This document shows positions 33,705-42,058 of a DNA stretch of 48,607 nt, one piece after another (position 1 is the first letter of the stretch; the number at the start of each line of letters is the position of its first letter). A program made the translations under genes and the position numbers. The notes beneath the pieces were generated by a model, which did not search any database, was not told where the DNA came from, and saw only the letters and a list, made by a program, of their open reading frames with translations. Source of the stretch: Halobacteriales archaeon QH_6_64_20 (GTDB lineage: Archaea > Halobacteriota > Halobacteria > Halobacteriales > Halococcaceae); NCBI GenBank assembly GCA_003021235.1, contig PXQR01000116.1, positions 2,504 to 51,110 of the forward strand, read 5' to 3'.

Positions 33705-35179
33705 GCAACGCAAGCCTCACCGAGCGGATCGCTCAGGGCCTGAAGGCCTCGTTGCTGGCCGAGATCGTCTACATGATCTCGAACGCGGCGCTCGTCGTCT
33801 TGCTCGCCCGATTCCTCCTCGATCCGGACTCGTATGGATTGTTGTACCTCGCGATCTCGGTGTTAGGGGTCGTCCAACTGTTCGGTAGCCTCGGCCTGGC
33901 GAAATCCGGCGCGCGATACGTCACCGAGTACCTGGAGAAGGACGCGACGCAGGTCCGCGGCGTCCTGCGGGCGACGCTCAAGTACAACCTCGTCGCCGTC
34001 GCCCTCACCATGCTCGCGCTGGCGGTCTTCAGGGAACAGGTCGCGGCCATCGTGGACGAACCCGCGCTCGTGCCGCTGTTGCTCGTCGGGGCGAGCTACA
34101 TCGCGTTTTACTCGCTCGTCAGCTACGTCAGGGCGATGTTTCAGGCGTTCAACCGAGTGTCCTGGAGCGCCGTGGTCCGTTCGGCCGAGAGTCTCAGTAG
34201 GCTGGTCTTCGCTGCGGCGTTCGTCCTTCTCGGTCTCGGTGCCGTCGGTGCCCTGCTCGGGTACGTCGCGGGCGCGGCTATGGGAGCACTCGTCGGCTTC
34301 GTCGTCCTCTACCGGCGCTTTTACACCGCCCAGCCGGAGGCCGAGACGCTCGAACCCGGACTGAATCGACGGATTCTGGAGTACAGCTTCCCCCTGACCC
34401 TGACGAAGGCGAGTGTCGTCCTCGATAGCCGGATCGACACCATCCTCGTCGGGGCGCTACTCAATACGACCGCGGTCGGTTACTACGCGCTCGCGAGCCA
34501 GATCGCCGATTTCATTATCGTGCCCGCCACCTCGCTGGGGTATACCATCTCGCCGACATTCGGCGAACAGAAGGCGAGCAACGAACTCGACCGCGCGGCA
34601 CGAACGTACGAAACCGCGCTGCGACACGTACTGCTCATCTATATTCCGGCCGGTGTGGGGCTCGCCCTGGTCGCGGAGCCGACCATCAGGTTCGTCTTCA
34701 CCGCCGAGTACCTCGGTGCCGTCCCCCTCTTGCAGTTGTTCGGCTTCTACGTCGTGGTCCGGGCCGTCCACAAGATCACGGGCGACGGACTCGATTACAT
34801 CGGCCGGGCGTCCGATCGAGCCCGCGCGCGGATGGTGACGGCCGCGGCGAACTTCGGATTAAACCTGCTTTTGATCCCGGCGATCGGCATCCTCGGGGCG
34901 GCGATCGCGACGATCATTACCTATACGACCTATACCTTATTGAACGTCTACTACCTCTTCCGGGAGCTTCCCGTCGAGGTCGGTCGACTGCTGTACACGA
35001 TCGCGGCCGCCTGCGGTATCTCCGTGCCGATGGCGGGCGTCGTCCTCCTGGCGCGCTCTGCGATCTCCGGGATTCCCTCGCTACTCGCGGTCGTCTTCGG
35101 CGGTGGGCTCGTGTGGGCACTGTTAGCCGTATCGAGCGGGCTGCTCGACGTCAGGCGGATCGTCGCACAGCTGAGTTAG
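33701..35179 (+). CDS. Polysaccharide flippase (Wzx/MATE-like)
   Basis: 492 residues with about 14 hydrophobic segments, the usual size and layout for the polysaccharide-transport flippase family. Family blocks visible: LLARFLLDPDSYGLLYLAIS after the first helix, GLAKSGARYVTEYLE, LVSYVRAMFQAFNRV, SRIDTILVGALLNTTAVGYYALA in the middle and GDGLDYIGRASDRAR after the tenth helix. The gene starts with a GTG that overlaps the stop of the sequon-tail membrane protein. It would flip a lipid-linked glycan made by this module to the outside. The partial flippase at the left window edge belongs to the same family but is not a recent duplicate. Confidence 0.92.
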   Translation: MSNASLTERIAQGLKASLLAEIVYMISNAALVVLLARFLLDPDSYGLLYLAISVLGVVQLFGSLGLAKSGARYVTEYLEKDATQVRGVLRATLKYNLVAVALTMLALAVFREQVAAIVDEPALVPLLLVGASYIAFYSLVSYVRAMFQAFNRVSWSAVVRSAESLSRLVFAAAFVLLGLGAVGALLGYVAGAAMGALVGFVVLYRRFYTAQPEAETLEPGLNRRILEYSFPLTLTKASVVLDSRIDTILVGALLNTTAVGYYALASQIADFIIVPATSLGYTISPTFGEQKASNELDRAARTYETALRHVLLIYIPAGVGLALVAEPTIRFVFTAEYLGAVPLLQLFGFYVVVRAVHKITGDGLDYIGRASDRARARMVTAAANFGLNLLLIPAIGILGAAIATIITYTTYTLLNVYYLFRELPVEVGRLLYTIAAACGISVPMAGVVLLARSAISGIPSLLAVVFGGGLVWALLAVSSGLLDVRRIVAQLS

Positions 35180-35315
35180 CCTCTCTCGATCGTACGAGAG
35201 AGTGACGAGACGATGTCGGCCGGTTCCGTCGTATGCCGATCCCCGCCGATCCCCGACCGTTGACTGCTGGGTAGCTCGCTCCCGAGCCGGCGGAGCCAGG
35301 AGCGACTCCGGGCGC

Positions 35316-36443
35316 TTAGACGTTCCGTATCTCGGATGATTCGTCCGCCGCCTCCGCCGACGAGCCGGCTTCCGCCGCGGAGCGCGCGCGGATGGCCTCG
35401 ACGATGTGGGTCGTCCATTCGGCGTGGTCCAACGGGATCGGCATCGCCGACCCGTTCAGTAGCGCCCTCGCTTCCACGTCGATCTGATAGCAGTGGGATT
35501 CGATGCGCTTGGTCGTCTCCCAGTCGTCCCGGAGCTTGCTCTGGGCGAACAGGCGGAACGCGTCGATCGTCCCCTTGGTGCGGGCGAGCGCGTGATCGAC
35601 GTTGTTCAGCGCCCGGTTGACCGCCGAGCTGATGTATCTCCTGTCGAGGGGGATAACGGTCTGTGAGACGATATCGACCGTCAGCGAAGCGCGCTCGCCG
35701 TAGATGTGCAACAGGTTCTGCGGGACGGGCCCGCCCGAAAGCAGTTTGATGCTACAGAGGGCGTCGTCCTCGGTGATGTACTGGACCTGTGCGCCGTCGT
35801 ACTCGAAGGGCTGGTCGTACTCGCCGAAGAGGCTCGTCGTCGCCTGGATGTCCTCGACGCTACGGGGATACCCGCCGACGTCGAGCGCGGTGTAGATCGG
35901 GTGGGGGATCCCCTCCTCGAACTCCCCGCCGGGGAGTTCGAAGGCCCACGCCCCGCGATTCTCCCGGCTGGGTTCGGTCGTGCCCGGGTAGATCATGTCG
36001 ATCCCCTGGATAGCACCGACGTCGCCGGCGTCGAGCCGACGACGTACCTCCCGCATGGCCGGCCCGAAGAGGTGGTTCTGTACCACCGAGACCGGTACGT
36101 CGTGGCTCGACGCCGCGGATTCGATCTCCCGGAACTCCTCGATCGTCTCCGTAACCGGCTTTTCGATCTGAACGGGGACCCCCGCTTCGATGGCCTGCAG
36201 GCTCAGCGGGACGTGAGTTTGAACGGGCGTACAGACGTGTACCCAGTCTAAGTCCTCCCGATCGAGCAGGTCGTCCATATCGAAGTAGGAAGTGATGCCG
36301 TACTCGGTGGCCGCGTTCCGCGCCCGATCGGCGTCCAGGTCACAGATCGCTACTAACTCCGTGTGTGGGCACTGCTGTAAGGCGAAGAGATGGCGGTCGG
36401 CTACGACGCCCGCGCCGACGACCGCTGTTTCGAGGTCCCTCAT
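35316..36443 (-). CDS. Gfo/Idh/MocA family sugar oxidoreductase
   Basis: 375 residues from ATG 36443 (an upstream in-frame ATG at 36458 lies only 14 nt from the TATA box and is unlikely). The Rossmann domain shows VVGAGVVADRH, then VAICDLDADRA, VHVCTPVQTH and the hallmark EKPVTETIEE. The second domain carries VVQNHLFGPAMREVRRRL and the EEGIPHPIYTALDVGG segment, where the catalytic Lys/His area lies (Lys from EKP, HPIY His). NAD(P)-dependent oxidation or reduction of a nucleotide sugar or inositol-like polyol is the family activity. Convergent with the flippase gene. Members in glycan clusters usually make uronic, keto- or deoxy-amino sugars, which fits this locus. Confidence 0.9.
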   Translation of the reverse strand: MRDLETAVVGAGVVADRHLFALQQCPHTELVAICDLDADRARNAATEYGITSYFDMDDLLDREDLDWVHVCTPVQTHVPLSLQAIEAGVPVQIEKPVTETIEEFREIESAASSHDVPVSVVQNHLFGPAMREVRRRLDAGDVGAIQGIDMIYPGTTEPSRENRGAWAFELPGGEFEEGIPHPIYTALDVGGYPRSVEDIQATTSLFGEYDQPFEYDGAQVQYITEDDALCSIKLLSGGPVPQNLLHIYGERASLTVDIVSQTVIPLDRRYISSAVNRALNNVDHALARTKGTIDAFRLFAQSKLRDDWETTKRIESHCYQIDVEARALLNGSAMPIPLDHAEWTTHIVEAIRARSAAEAGSSAEAADESSEIRNV

Positions 36444-36468
36444 TCCTATTCCTATCATGGCTTGGAAG

Positions 36469-36476
36469 GTATAAGT
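36469..36476 (-). promoter_or_regulatory. TATA box for the Gfo/Idh/MocA gene
   Basis: On the reverse strand ACTTATAC is centred about 29 nt before ATG 36443 and only 14 nt before the alternative ATG 36458. It therefore decides the start in favour of MRDLETAVVG. Confidence 0.5.
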
Positions 36477-36822
36477 TGCTGTTGTCTCACGGGCCGTAAG
36501 GACCGGCGTTCGATCAGTCGTTCAAATCAGTTCGATAACGTCTACCGACTCGGCATAGACCGTCCTTCGGAGCGGCCCGGCAGGAACTCCGGACTCTCGC
36601 TCGATGTGTGGGAAGCGAAACGCCCACGGCCGTTGGTCGGGCGTGTGCTCCCCGTGACCGGGCATCGACGCGTTCCGACGAGTCGAGAGGAGCCGCGTTC
36701 GCGCGAGCCACAGTCGAGGCGTATGCCTGCTCGGCGTAGTCGGATCGTTCGTCCACTATAATCGCGTATTGAACACGATTTATGAACGTTCTACCGCTGA
36801 TTAGGGCGATTTTTAACAGAAA
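36477..36822. other. Divergent intergenic region
   Basis: Between the oxidoreductase and the large beta-helix gene. The left two thirds hold only ORFs of Arg/Ser-rich composition, which I take as non-coding. From about 36755 the sequence turns AT-rich (TATAATCGCG, ATTTATGAAC, TTTTTAACAG), much more than anywhere else nearby, which suggests a regulated or strong promoter for the gene to the right. Confidence 0.45.
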
Positions 36823-36830
36823 CTTTATTT
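36823..36830 (+). promoter_or_regulatory. TATA box for the 747-residue beta-helix gene
   Basis: CTTTATTT is about 27 nt before a GTG (36853) and 38 nt before an in-frame ATG (36865). The spacing favours the GTG as a leaderless start, although ATG with a short leader is possible. Confidence 0.45.
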
Positions 36831-36852
36831 CTGCAACATACACCGAAAACCT

Positions 36853-39096
36853 GTGCGAAATAATATGCACGGTGCGGAGAGCGAGCGAGAATCGGGCCGG
36901 TCGGCCTTCGGCCGCCGGAGCTATATGACTGCGCTCGGGGCGCTCGCGGCGACCCCGCTGCTTTCGTCGTCGGCCGCCGCACTCACGCGTAATGGGATAG
37001 AGTTCGACCGGCGAGTGAACCTCATCGAGGCGGGCGCGGACCCGACCGGGGGCGAGCTCATCGACGACGTGATCGACGAGGAAGCCGAGGACGGGACCTT
37101 GCTCGTGCTTCCCGACGGGGAGTACGCGATCCGCGACGTCAACCTCGAGGACATGGAGCGCTTCGGTATCGTCGGTGCGGAGGGAGCAGACCCGCGACTC
37201 GTCTGCCAGGAGCAGGTCTTTACCGTTCTCAGCCTGGGTGGCGGTTCGGACCTGTTACTCGAAGGGTTCACGATCGTCCAGCGAAACGGCAACAGCGGTG
37301 CCGTCGGCATCGACTCGGCGGGTGACTTCCAGTGTCGGAACATCCGCAAGGACGGCGTACACTACCTGGATTCGGGCGCGTTCCGGTTTTCGATCGGCGA
37401 CGAGGACGCGATGGGCGTCGTCGAGAACTGCGCGGCCCCCGATGGCTTCGCGACCAACCCCGAGGAGAACGACAAGGCCGGCATCTTCGTCAACAAGCGC
37501 CACGCCGGCGAACTGTGGTTCTACAGCTGTCACATCGAGGGCTTTCAGGACAACGGCCTGTACGCGAGCGCGCCCGGTACGTACGGGGAGGACGGCCCGG
37601 TCCACGTCCGCGGCGGCCTCTGGAAAAACAATAATATCTCGGGTATTCGCCTGGGGTCGACCGGCTCGACGGTCAAGAACGCCGTCGTCGTCAACGACGA
37701 TACGGTCGAGGAGTTCGCGAACACCACGAACCGCCGGGGCATTCGGATGCGATCCCCGCAGGGCGATCACGTCATCGAGAACTGCGACGTCATCCAGAAA
37801 GCAGGGCCCGCCGACGGCGCGATCGTCATCAGGACGCCGGAGGGTAGCGGCGTCGTCCGGAACTGTCGGATCCGTAACGAGACCGACGCGGCGGCGATCC
37901 GGCTGAAGGGCGACGCCGAAGGGTGGTCCGCGAACGACCTCTCGCTCACCGGCGACGGCGACCTCTCGGTCCAGATCCCCGCCTCGAACGTCTGTCGGGG
38001 CGAGGACTGCGAGGAACCCGAGAGCTACGACAGCTTGCCCGACCGTACCCTCCGCATCGAAGCCGTCGGCGAGGACGTCGACTACGAGGTCACCGTCAGC
38101 GGCGCGCTCAACCGCGGGTCGGACGCCGAGGCGGGCGACGATATCGACGGGTCGACGGCGATCGGCGGCGTCAGCGGCACGGGCAGCGACGACTTCTACT
38201 TCTCCGGCGAGATTTCCAACTTCGAGAGCAGCGGGCCGGTGGCGGTGTTCGTCGACGGCGAGGAGGTCGACTTCGGCTCACCCGACCAGCCTCCCAACAC
38301 GATCCGAATCGATGCCGTCGGCGAGGGTGTCGACTACGAGTTCACCGTCAGCGGCGATCTCCAGGCAGGACCCGACGCCGACCAGGGCGAGGAGATCGAC
38401 GGGTCGACGGCGATCGGCGGCGTCGGGGGCACGAGCGGCGACGACTTTTACTTCTCCGGCGAGGTCACCGACTTCCAGCGGGACGGACCGCTTGCGGTGT
38501 TCATCAATGGCGAGGAGGTCGACCCCGACTCGCTGGGTACCGGCGACGAGGACCCATCGGCGCGCACGCTGACCATCGAGGCACCCGACGGCGTTCAGGC
38601 CGAGTACACCTTCGAAGTGAGCGGCGACGTGGAGAAATCCGAAGCCATGGGCGCGTCAATCAACGGCAACGACGAGATCGACGGCTCGACGGTGAGCGGT
38701 CAGGTCAACGGCGGTACCGATTCGTACTCGTTCACCGGCGACATCGAGTCCTTTTCGATCTCGCTACCGCTGGTGAACGTCTACCTCGACGGCGAGGAGG
38801 TCGATCCCGACTCGCTGGGTACCGGTGACGAGGGCGACCTGCTCCTCATCGAACGAGCGCCGGATTCGAGCGGTAGCGTCCAGTACATCGTCGAGACGAC
38901 CGGAGGGTTAGAGAAGACCGACGCCGAGGGCGCGTCGATCAACTCCGGCGACGAGATAGCGAACGGCAAGGCGAGCGGTAACGTCATCGGCGGCATCGAC
39001 GGCTACCGTGTTACCGACGGGGAAGTCACCGACGTCTCGACGTTCGGCGGCGACGTGGTAACGACGCTCAACGGCAAGACGATCGATTACACCTGA
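36853..39096 (+). CDS. Tat-exported beta-helix protein with four C-terminal repeat modules
   Basis: 747 residues. The twin-arginine signal is GRRSYMTALGALAATPLLSS (about 20-40). A parallel beta-helix runs from about 50 to 385, with entry VNLIEAGADPTGGELIDDVI and rungs such as DLLLEGFTIVQRNGNSG, MGVVENCAAPDG, LWFYSCHIEGFQDNGLYAS, HVIENCDVIQKAG and GVVRNCRIRNETD. Four modules of about 85-90 residues follow (about 394-480, 482-570, 571-660 and 660-747). Each has a pattern TLRIEAVG, YEFTVSG, then DEIDGSTAIGGV, DDFYFSGEI and GEEVDPDSLG; modules 1 and 2 are closest, and module 4 has drifted. I recall this C-terminal module from other secreted haloarchaeal proteins, where a carbohydrate-binding or surface-attachment role is plausible but unproven. 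It is probably a secreted glycan-binding or glycan-processing enzyme. Confidence 0.87.
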   Translation: MRNNMHGAESERESGRSAFGRRSYMTALGALAATPLLSSSAAALTRNGIEFDRRVNLIEAGADPTGGELIDDVIDEEAEDGTLLVLPDGEYAIRDVNLEDMERFGIVGAEGADPRLVCQEQVFTVLSLGGGSDLLLEGFTIVQRNGNSGAVGIDSAGDFQCRNIRKDGVHYLDSGAFRFSIGDEDAMGVVENCAAPDGFATNPEENDKAGIFVNKRHAGELWFYSCHIEGFQDNGLYASAPGTYGEDGPVHVRGGLWKNNNISGIRLGSTGSTVKNAVVVNDDTVEEFANTTNRRGIRMRSPQGDHVIENCDVIQKAGPADGAIVIRTPEGSGVVRNCRIRNETDAAAIRLKGDAEGWSANDLSLTGDGDLSVQIPASNVCRGEDCEEPESYDSLPDRTLRIEAVGEDVDYEVTVSGALNRGSDAEAGDDIDGSTAIGGVSGTGSDDFYFSGEISNFESSGPVAVFVDGEEVDFGSPDQPPNTIRIDAVGEGVDYEFTVSGDLQAGPDADQGEEIDGSTAIGGVGGTSGDDFYFSGEVTDFQRDGPLAVFINGEEVDPDSLGTGDEDPSARTLTIEAPDGVQAEYTFEVSGDVEKSEAMGASINGNDEIDGSTVSGQVNGGTDSYSFTGDIESFSISLPLVNVYLDGEEVDPDSLGTGDEGDLLLIERAPDSSGSVQYIVETTGGLEKTDAEGASINSGDEIANGKASGNVIGGIDGYRVTDGEVTDVSTFGGDVVTTLNGKTIDYT

Positions 39097-39225
39097 GCAG
39101 ACGAACGCTTCTCAGGACCTCTGGGGACCACCGAATCCCGAATCGTCGGATCCGGCGATCGGTACCGCGCGCTCGGTGCTCGGCGCGGAGTCAGCCTCCT
39201 GTCAGCCTTTCCGCGCGAGCCGTAC

Positions 39226-40200
39226 TTACTCTTCGGAGCTGGTCTGGACCGGGCCGTTCTTCGGGACGTATCTGGAACCGGCCGTGAGGTTGATGTAGCC
39301 GTTCGGTGCGCTTATGTCGCTACTGCCGAGCTCGATCGCAGTCGCACCCTTGTCGACGAGGAGGGCCGTATCGCTCACCGAACCCGTACAATCGTCGAGC
39401 ATCACCCGTGCGCCCACCGCGGCGTCCACCGCGTAGTCGTAGTTCTCGGTGAACGAGCAGTCCCGGAGCATCGTCATCGAGGGATCGTGGGTCTTGAACG
39501 CCGCGCCGCTGATGACCGAGTCGGTGTTGGTGCCGGTAAAGCGGACGTCTTGGACCTGGAAGTGCGAGTCGATATTCTGGAGCGATCCCGTGATCGTGAC
39601 ATCACGGAGCAAGGCGTTGTCCATCTCGTTACTCCGGGTCGAGAGCTTGATGTTGTTGTCGATAACCACTTGCGACGGATCGTCGGGATTGCCCTGGATC
39701 CGCATCGGATGGGGCTGGTGTGAGCCGCCGGCGAAGTGCATCACTGCACTGACGGGCTTGGCTGCGTCGTACGTTCCGTTAGCCAGGTTGATGTGATGGT
39801 CGTGCTGGACGACCAGTGGGACGCGATCGAGCGCCGTCTGGATCGTCCGGTACGGCGACCCCTGGGAGCCGTCGTTCGAGTCGTCGCCGTTGTTCGGATC
39901 GACGTAGACCTCCTTGGGTTCGGTCGAGACGATCGGGCGCTGGGGGGAGGCGTGTGTCGACGTGTCGGGCACGCGCGCGCTGTGGAGCAACTCCTCGGGG
40001 ATCACTCGCGCACCGCCCTGCTGGGGTCCGGAGTGGTCGTGCGGGGGGATCGATTGGGAGCCTCCCTGCTGGGCGGGGACGTCCGATCGCGAGGACTGGG
40101 AGGACCGGGAGGACTGTTCGTCGCCCTGACCGACGACTCCGAGCACGGTTGCGGCGACGGTACCGAGGAATCCACGGCGGCGGAATGGACCAAAGCTCAT
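39226..40200 (-). CDS. Tat-exported right-handed beta-helix protein (copy 2)
   Basis: 324 residues. Tat signal FRRRGFLGTVAATVLGVVG, a Ser/Gln-rich linker, the motif IPPHDHSGPQQGG, then the beta-helix entry YVDPNNGDDSNDGSQGSPY and rungs QVVIDNNIKLST, ALLRDVTITGSLQ, FQVQDVRFTGTNTD and MTMLRDCSFTEN. It is a close paralogue of the protein at 25953-26921, with the same length and the same order of motifs; they differ mainly in the linker and the last rungs. No C-terminal anchor. The gene lies tail to tail with the 747-residue beta-helix gene. The start is supported by a TATA box 26 nt upstream. Confidence 0.88.
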   Translation of the reverse strand: MSFGPFRRRGFLGTVAATVLGVVGQGDEQSSRSSQSSRSDVPAQQGGSQSIPPHDHSGPQQGGARVIPEELLHSARVPDTSTHASPQRPIVSTEPKEVYVDPNNGDDSNDGSQGSPYRTIQTALDRVPLVVQHDHHINLANGTYDAAKPVSAVMHFAGGSHQPHPMRIQGNPDDPSQVVIDNNIKLSTRSNEMDNALLRDVTITGSLQNIDSHFQVQDVRFTGTNTDSVISGAAFKTHDPSMTMLRDCSFTENYDYAVDAAVGARVMLDDCTGSVSDTALLVDKGATAIELGSSDISAPNGYINLTAGSRYVPKNGPVQTSSEE

Positions 40201-40539
40201 CGGAGCATGATCGGAGGGACGGATATTAAACGGTAATGCTTTGCTACCGTTAGTTGAAGAACATCATTCGAACGTTGGTTCAGCCCCATCGACAGGTGTA
40301 CGGGCGTTTTCTTCCGATCGGTGGAGCTACCCTAACGCCGGAACGGTCGTACGGACGCCGGAGCGGCCATCGCTCGCGGTGTTCGGTACGACCCCGATAC
40401 TCCGTTGATACTCCGAGCGAATCGAAAAGCGCCCCGACCGAACGCGTGTCAGCTACTCGTCGAACACACCGGCCGGGCGGCCCATCGGGTACGGCTATTG
40501 GTCCGAGACGGCTATCCGTTCGGCACAACGGGCCTATAC
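40201..40539. other. 339-nt intergenic region between divergent genes
   Basis: It holds the TATA box of the beta-helix gene at its left end (40221-40232). For the MoxR gene no clear TATA box is seen at the right distance; the frame is open upstream to 40405, but that stretch lacks the family's N-terminal sequence. A CCTATACA element sits directly before the ATG at 40540, too close to act as its TATA box. Confidence 0.4.
40221..40232 (-). promoter_or_regulatory. TATA box for beta-helix copy 2
   Basis: The reverse strand reads CGTTTAATATCC, centred about 26 nt before the ATG at 40200, the leaderless distance. Confidence 0.5.
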
Positions 40540-41490
40540 ATGAACGTCACCGAGGCAAGCGCCGACTGCGAGACCGTCGTGACGGAGATCGAGCGCGCCG
40601 TTATCGCCGACCGAGGCTTCGTCGAGACTGTACTGTTGGGCGCGCTGGCCCGCGGACACGTCCTGCTCGAAGACGTGCCCGGAACCGGAAAGACCCTTAC
40701 CGCACGGACCGTCGCGACGGCGCTCGGCCTCTCGTTCGGCCGGATCCAGTTCACGCCCGATCTGTTGCCGAGCGACGTGACCGGCACTCACGTCTTCGAC
40801 GAGCGCGAGCGGACCTTCGAGTTCAACGCGGGCCCGGTCTTCGCGAACGTCGTCCTCGCCGACGAGATCAACCGCGCGCCCCCGAAGACACAGGCGGCAC
40901 TTCTCGAAGCGATGGAAGAACGCCAGGTCACCGTCAACGGCGAGACCAGGGAGTTGCCCGATCCCTTCTTCGTGATCGCGACTCAGAACCCGATCGAACA
41001 GGAAGGGACCTTCCGTCTGCCGGCGGCACAGATCGATCGCTTCCTGCTGGAGACGTCCGTCGGGTACCCGGACTTCGAGGGCGAAGCCGAGTTGCTTCGA
41101 CGGCGCGAGGAGCGCGAGACACGGAGCCCGACGGTCGAAGCCGTGCTTTCGGCCGACCGGGTTCGGGCGCTCCAGTGCGTCCCCGAGACCGTCCGCGTCG
41201 AGGAGGACGTCGTTGAGTACATCCTGCGGCTCGCCCGGGCGACGCGCGAGGACCGCCGGGTGCGCGTCGGCGTCTCCCCGCGGGGCACCCAGCGGCTGTT
41301 CGAGGCGGCGCGGGCGCGGGCGGTAATTATGGGCCGGGAGTACGTGACCCCCGACATCGTCACGAGCGTTTCCCGACCCGTACTCGCCCACCGCCTCGTG
41401 CTGACGCCCGACGCGAGGGTGAACGACACCGGGAAGGAAGAGATCATCGACGCCGTCCTCGACGAAACGCCCGTACCGACGATCGAGTGA
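40540..41490 (+). CDS. MoxR-family AAA+ ATPase
   Basis: 316 residues from ATG 40540. Walker A is EDVPGTGKTLTART, Walker B is VVLADEINRAPPKTQAALLEAMEE, sensor 1 is FFVIATQNPIEQEGTFRLP, and the arginine-finger/lid blocks (AQIDRFLL and VGVSPRGTQRL) follow, all diagnostic of MoxR ATPases. These act as chaperone-like factors that work with DUF58/VWA proteins in maturation or assembly of protein complexes at the membrane. The DUF58 partner is encoded here on the opposite strand, in an operon that converges on this gene with a 73-nt gap. In many haloarchaea the set is cotranscribed, so the orientation here is unusual. Cytoplasmic. Confidence 0.93.
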   Translation: MNVTEASADCETVVTEIERAVIADRGFVETVLLGALARGHVLLEDVPGTGKTLTARTVATALGLSFGRIQFTPDLLPSDVTGTHVFDERERTFEFNAGPVFANVVLADEINRAPPKTQAALLEAMEERQVTVNGETRELPDPFFVIATQNPIEQEGTFRLPAAQIDRFLLETSVGYPDFEGEAELLRRREERETRSPTVEAVLSADRVRALQCVPETVRVEEDVVEYILRLARATREDRRVRVGVSPRGTQRLFEAARARAVIMGREYVTPDIVTSVSRPVLAHRLVLTPDARVNDTGKEEIIDAVLDETPVPTIE

Positions 41491-41563
41491 GCCGGCCGGT
41501 CGCGAGGCGCAGTAGCACTCGCCCGACGGTTGGGGGCCCGGAGAGCGTTCGAGTAACCGATCG

Positions 41564-42058
41564 TCAGGCCAGCGCCGAACTCAACAGGACCGCCGCTATC
41601 AACAGGAGCACAAGCGCGGCGAGGGGTTGGCCGGCGGCGGTTGCCCGGTAGACGCCGTAGCCGATTCCGGTGGTAACGACGCCGACGCTGATGCTCGCGG
41701 CCGCGTGAACCGCCTCGATACGCCTCGTCCGGGCCTCGCGTCCGAGATGGTCACCGACGTCGATCGCGTTGGTACCGACGTCCCACGTCACCACTGCCGC
41801 GGCGACGCCGAGGGCGACGGCGAGAGCCGGTGCGCCGCCCGCGCCGGCGACGAGCGCGCCGACGAAGAGACCGACCGCGCCGGCAGTGATCCCGGATCGA
41901 GAGCCGCGAACGAGCCCGAGCCCGACGAGCGCCAGTCCCAGTAGGCCACAGACCAGCGCGGACCACGAGTACGAGCCGCTCGCCACGACGGCGATCACGC
42001 CGACGCCCGCCGCGATCCGACCACTTAGCCGTGCTGGTGACCGATCGATCGCCGTCAC
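41564..42058 (-). CDS. Small polytopic membrane protein of the MoxR/DUF58 locus (DUF7519-like)
   Basis: 164 residues with about five hydrophobic segments rich in Ala, Val, Gly and Leu, and little else. The start ATG overlaps the stop of the DUF58 gene by 4 nt, so it is the last gene of a coupled three-gene operon. Haloarchaeal MoxR/DUF58 clusters regularly carry a short multi-helix protein at this place, annotated as DUF7519 as far as I remember. That name rests on context and composition rather than on a motif I can point to. It is probably a membrane subunit of the same assembly. Confidence 0.75.
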   Translation of the reverse strand: MTAIDRSPARLSGRIAAGVGVIAVVASGSYSWSALVCGLLGLALVGLGLVRGSRSGITAGAVGLFVGALVAGAGGAPALAVALGVAAAVVTWDVGTNAIDVGDHLGREARTRRIEAVHAAASISVGVVTTGIGYGVYRATAAGQPLAALVLLLIAAVLLSSALA

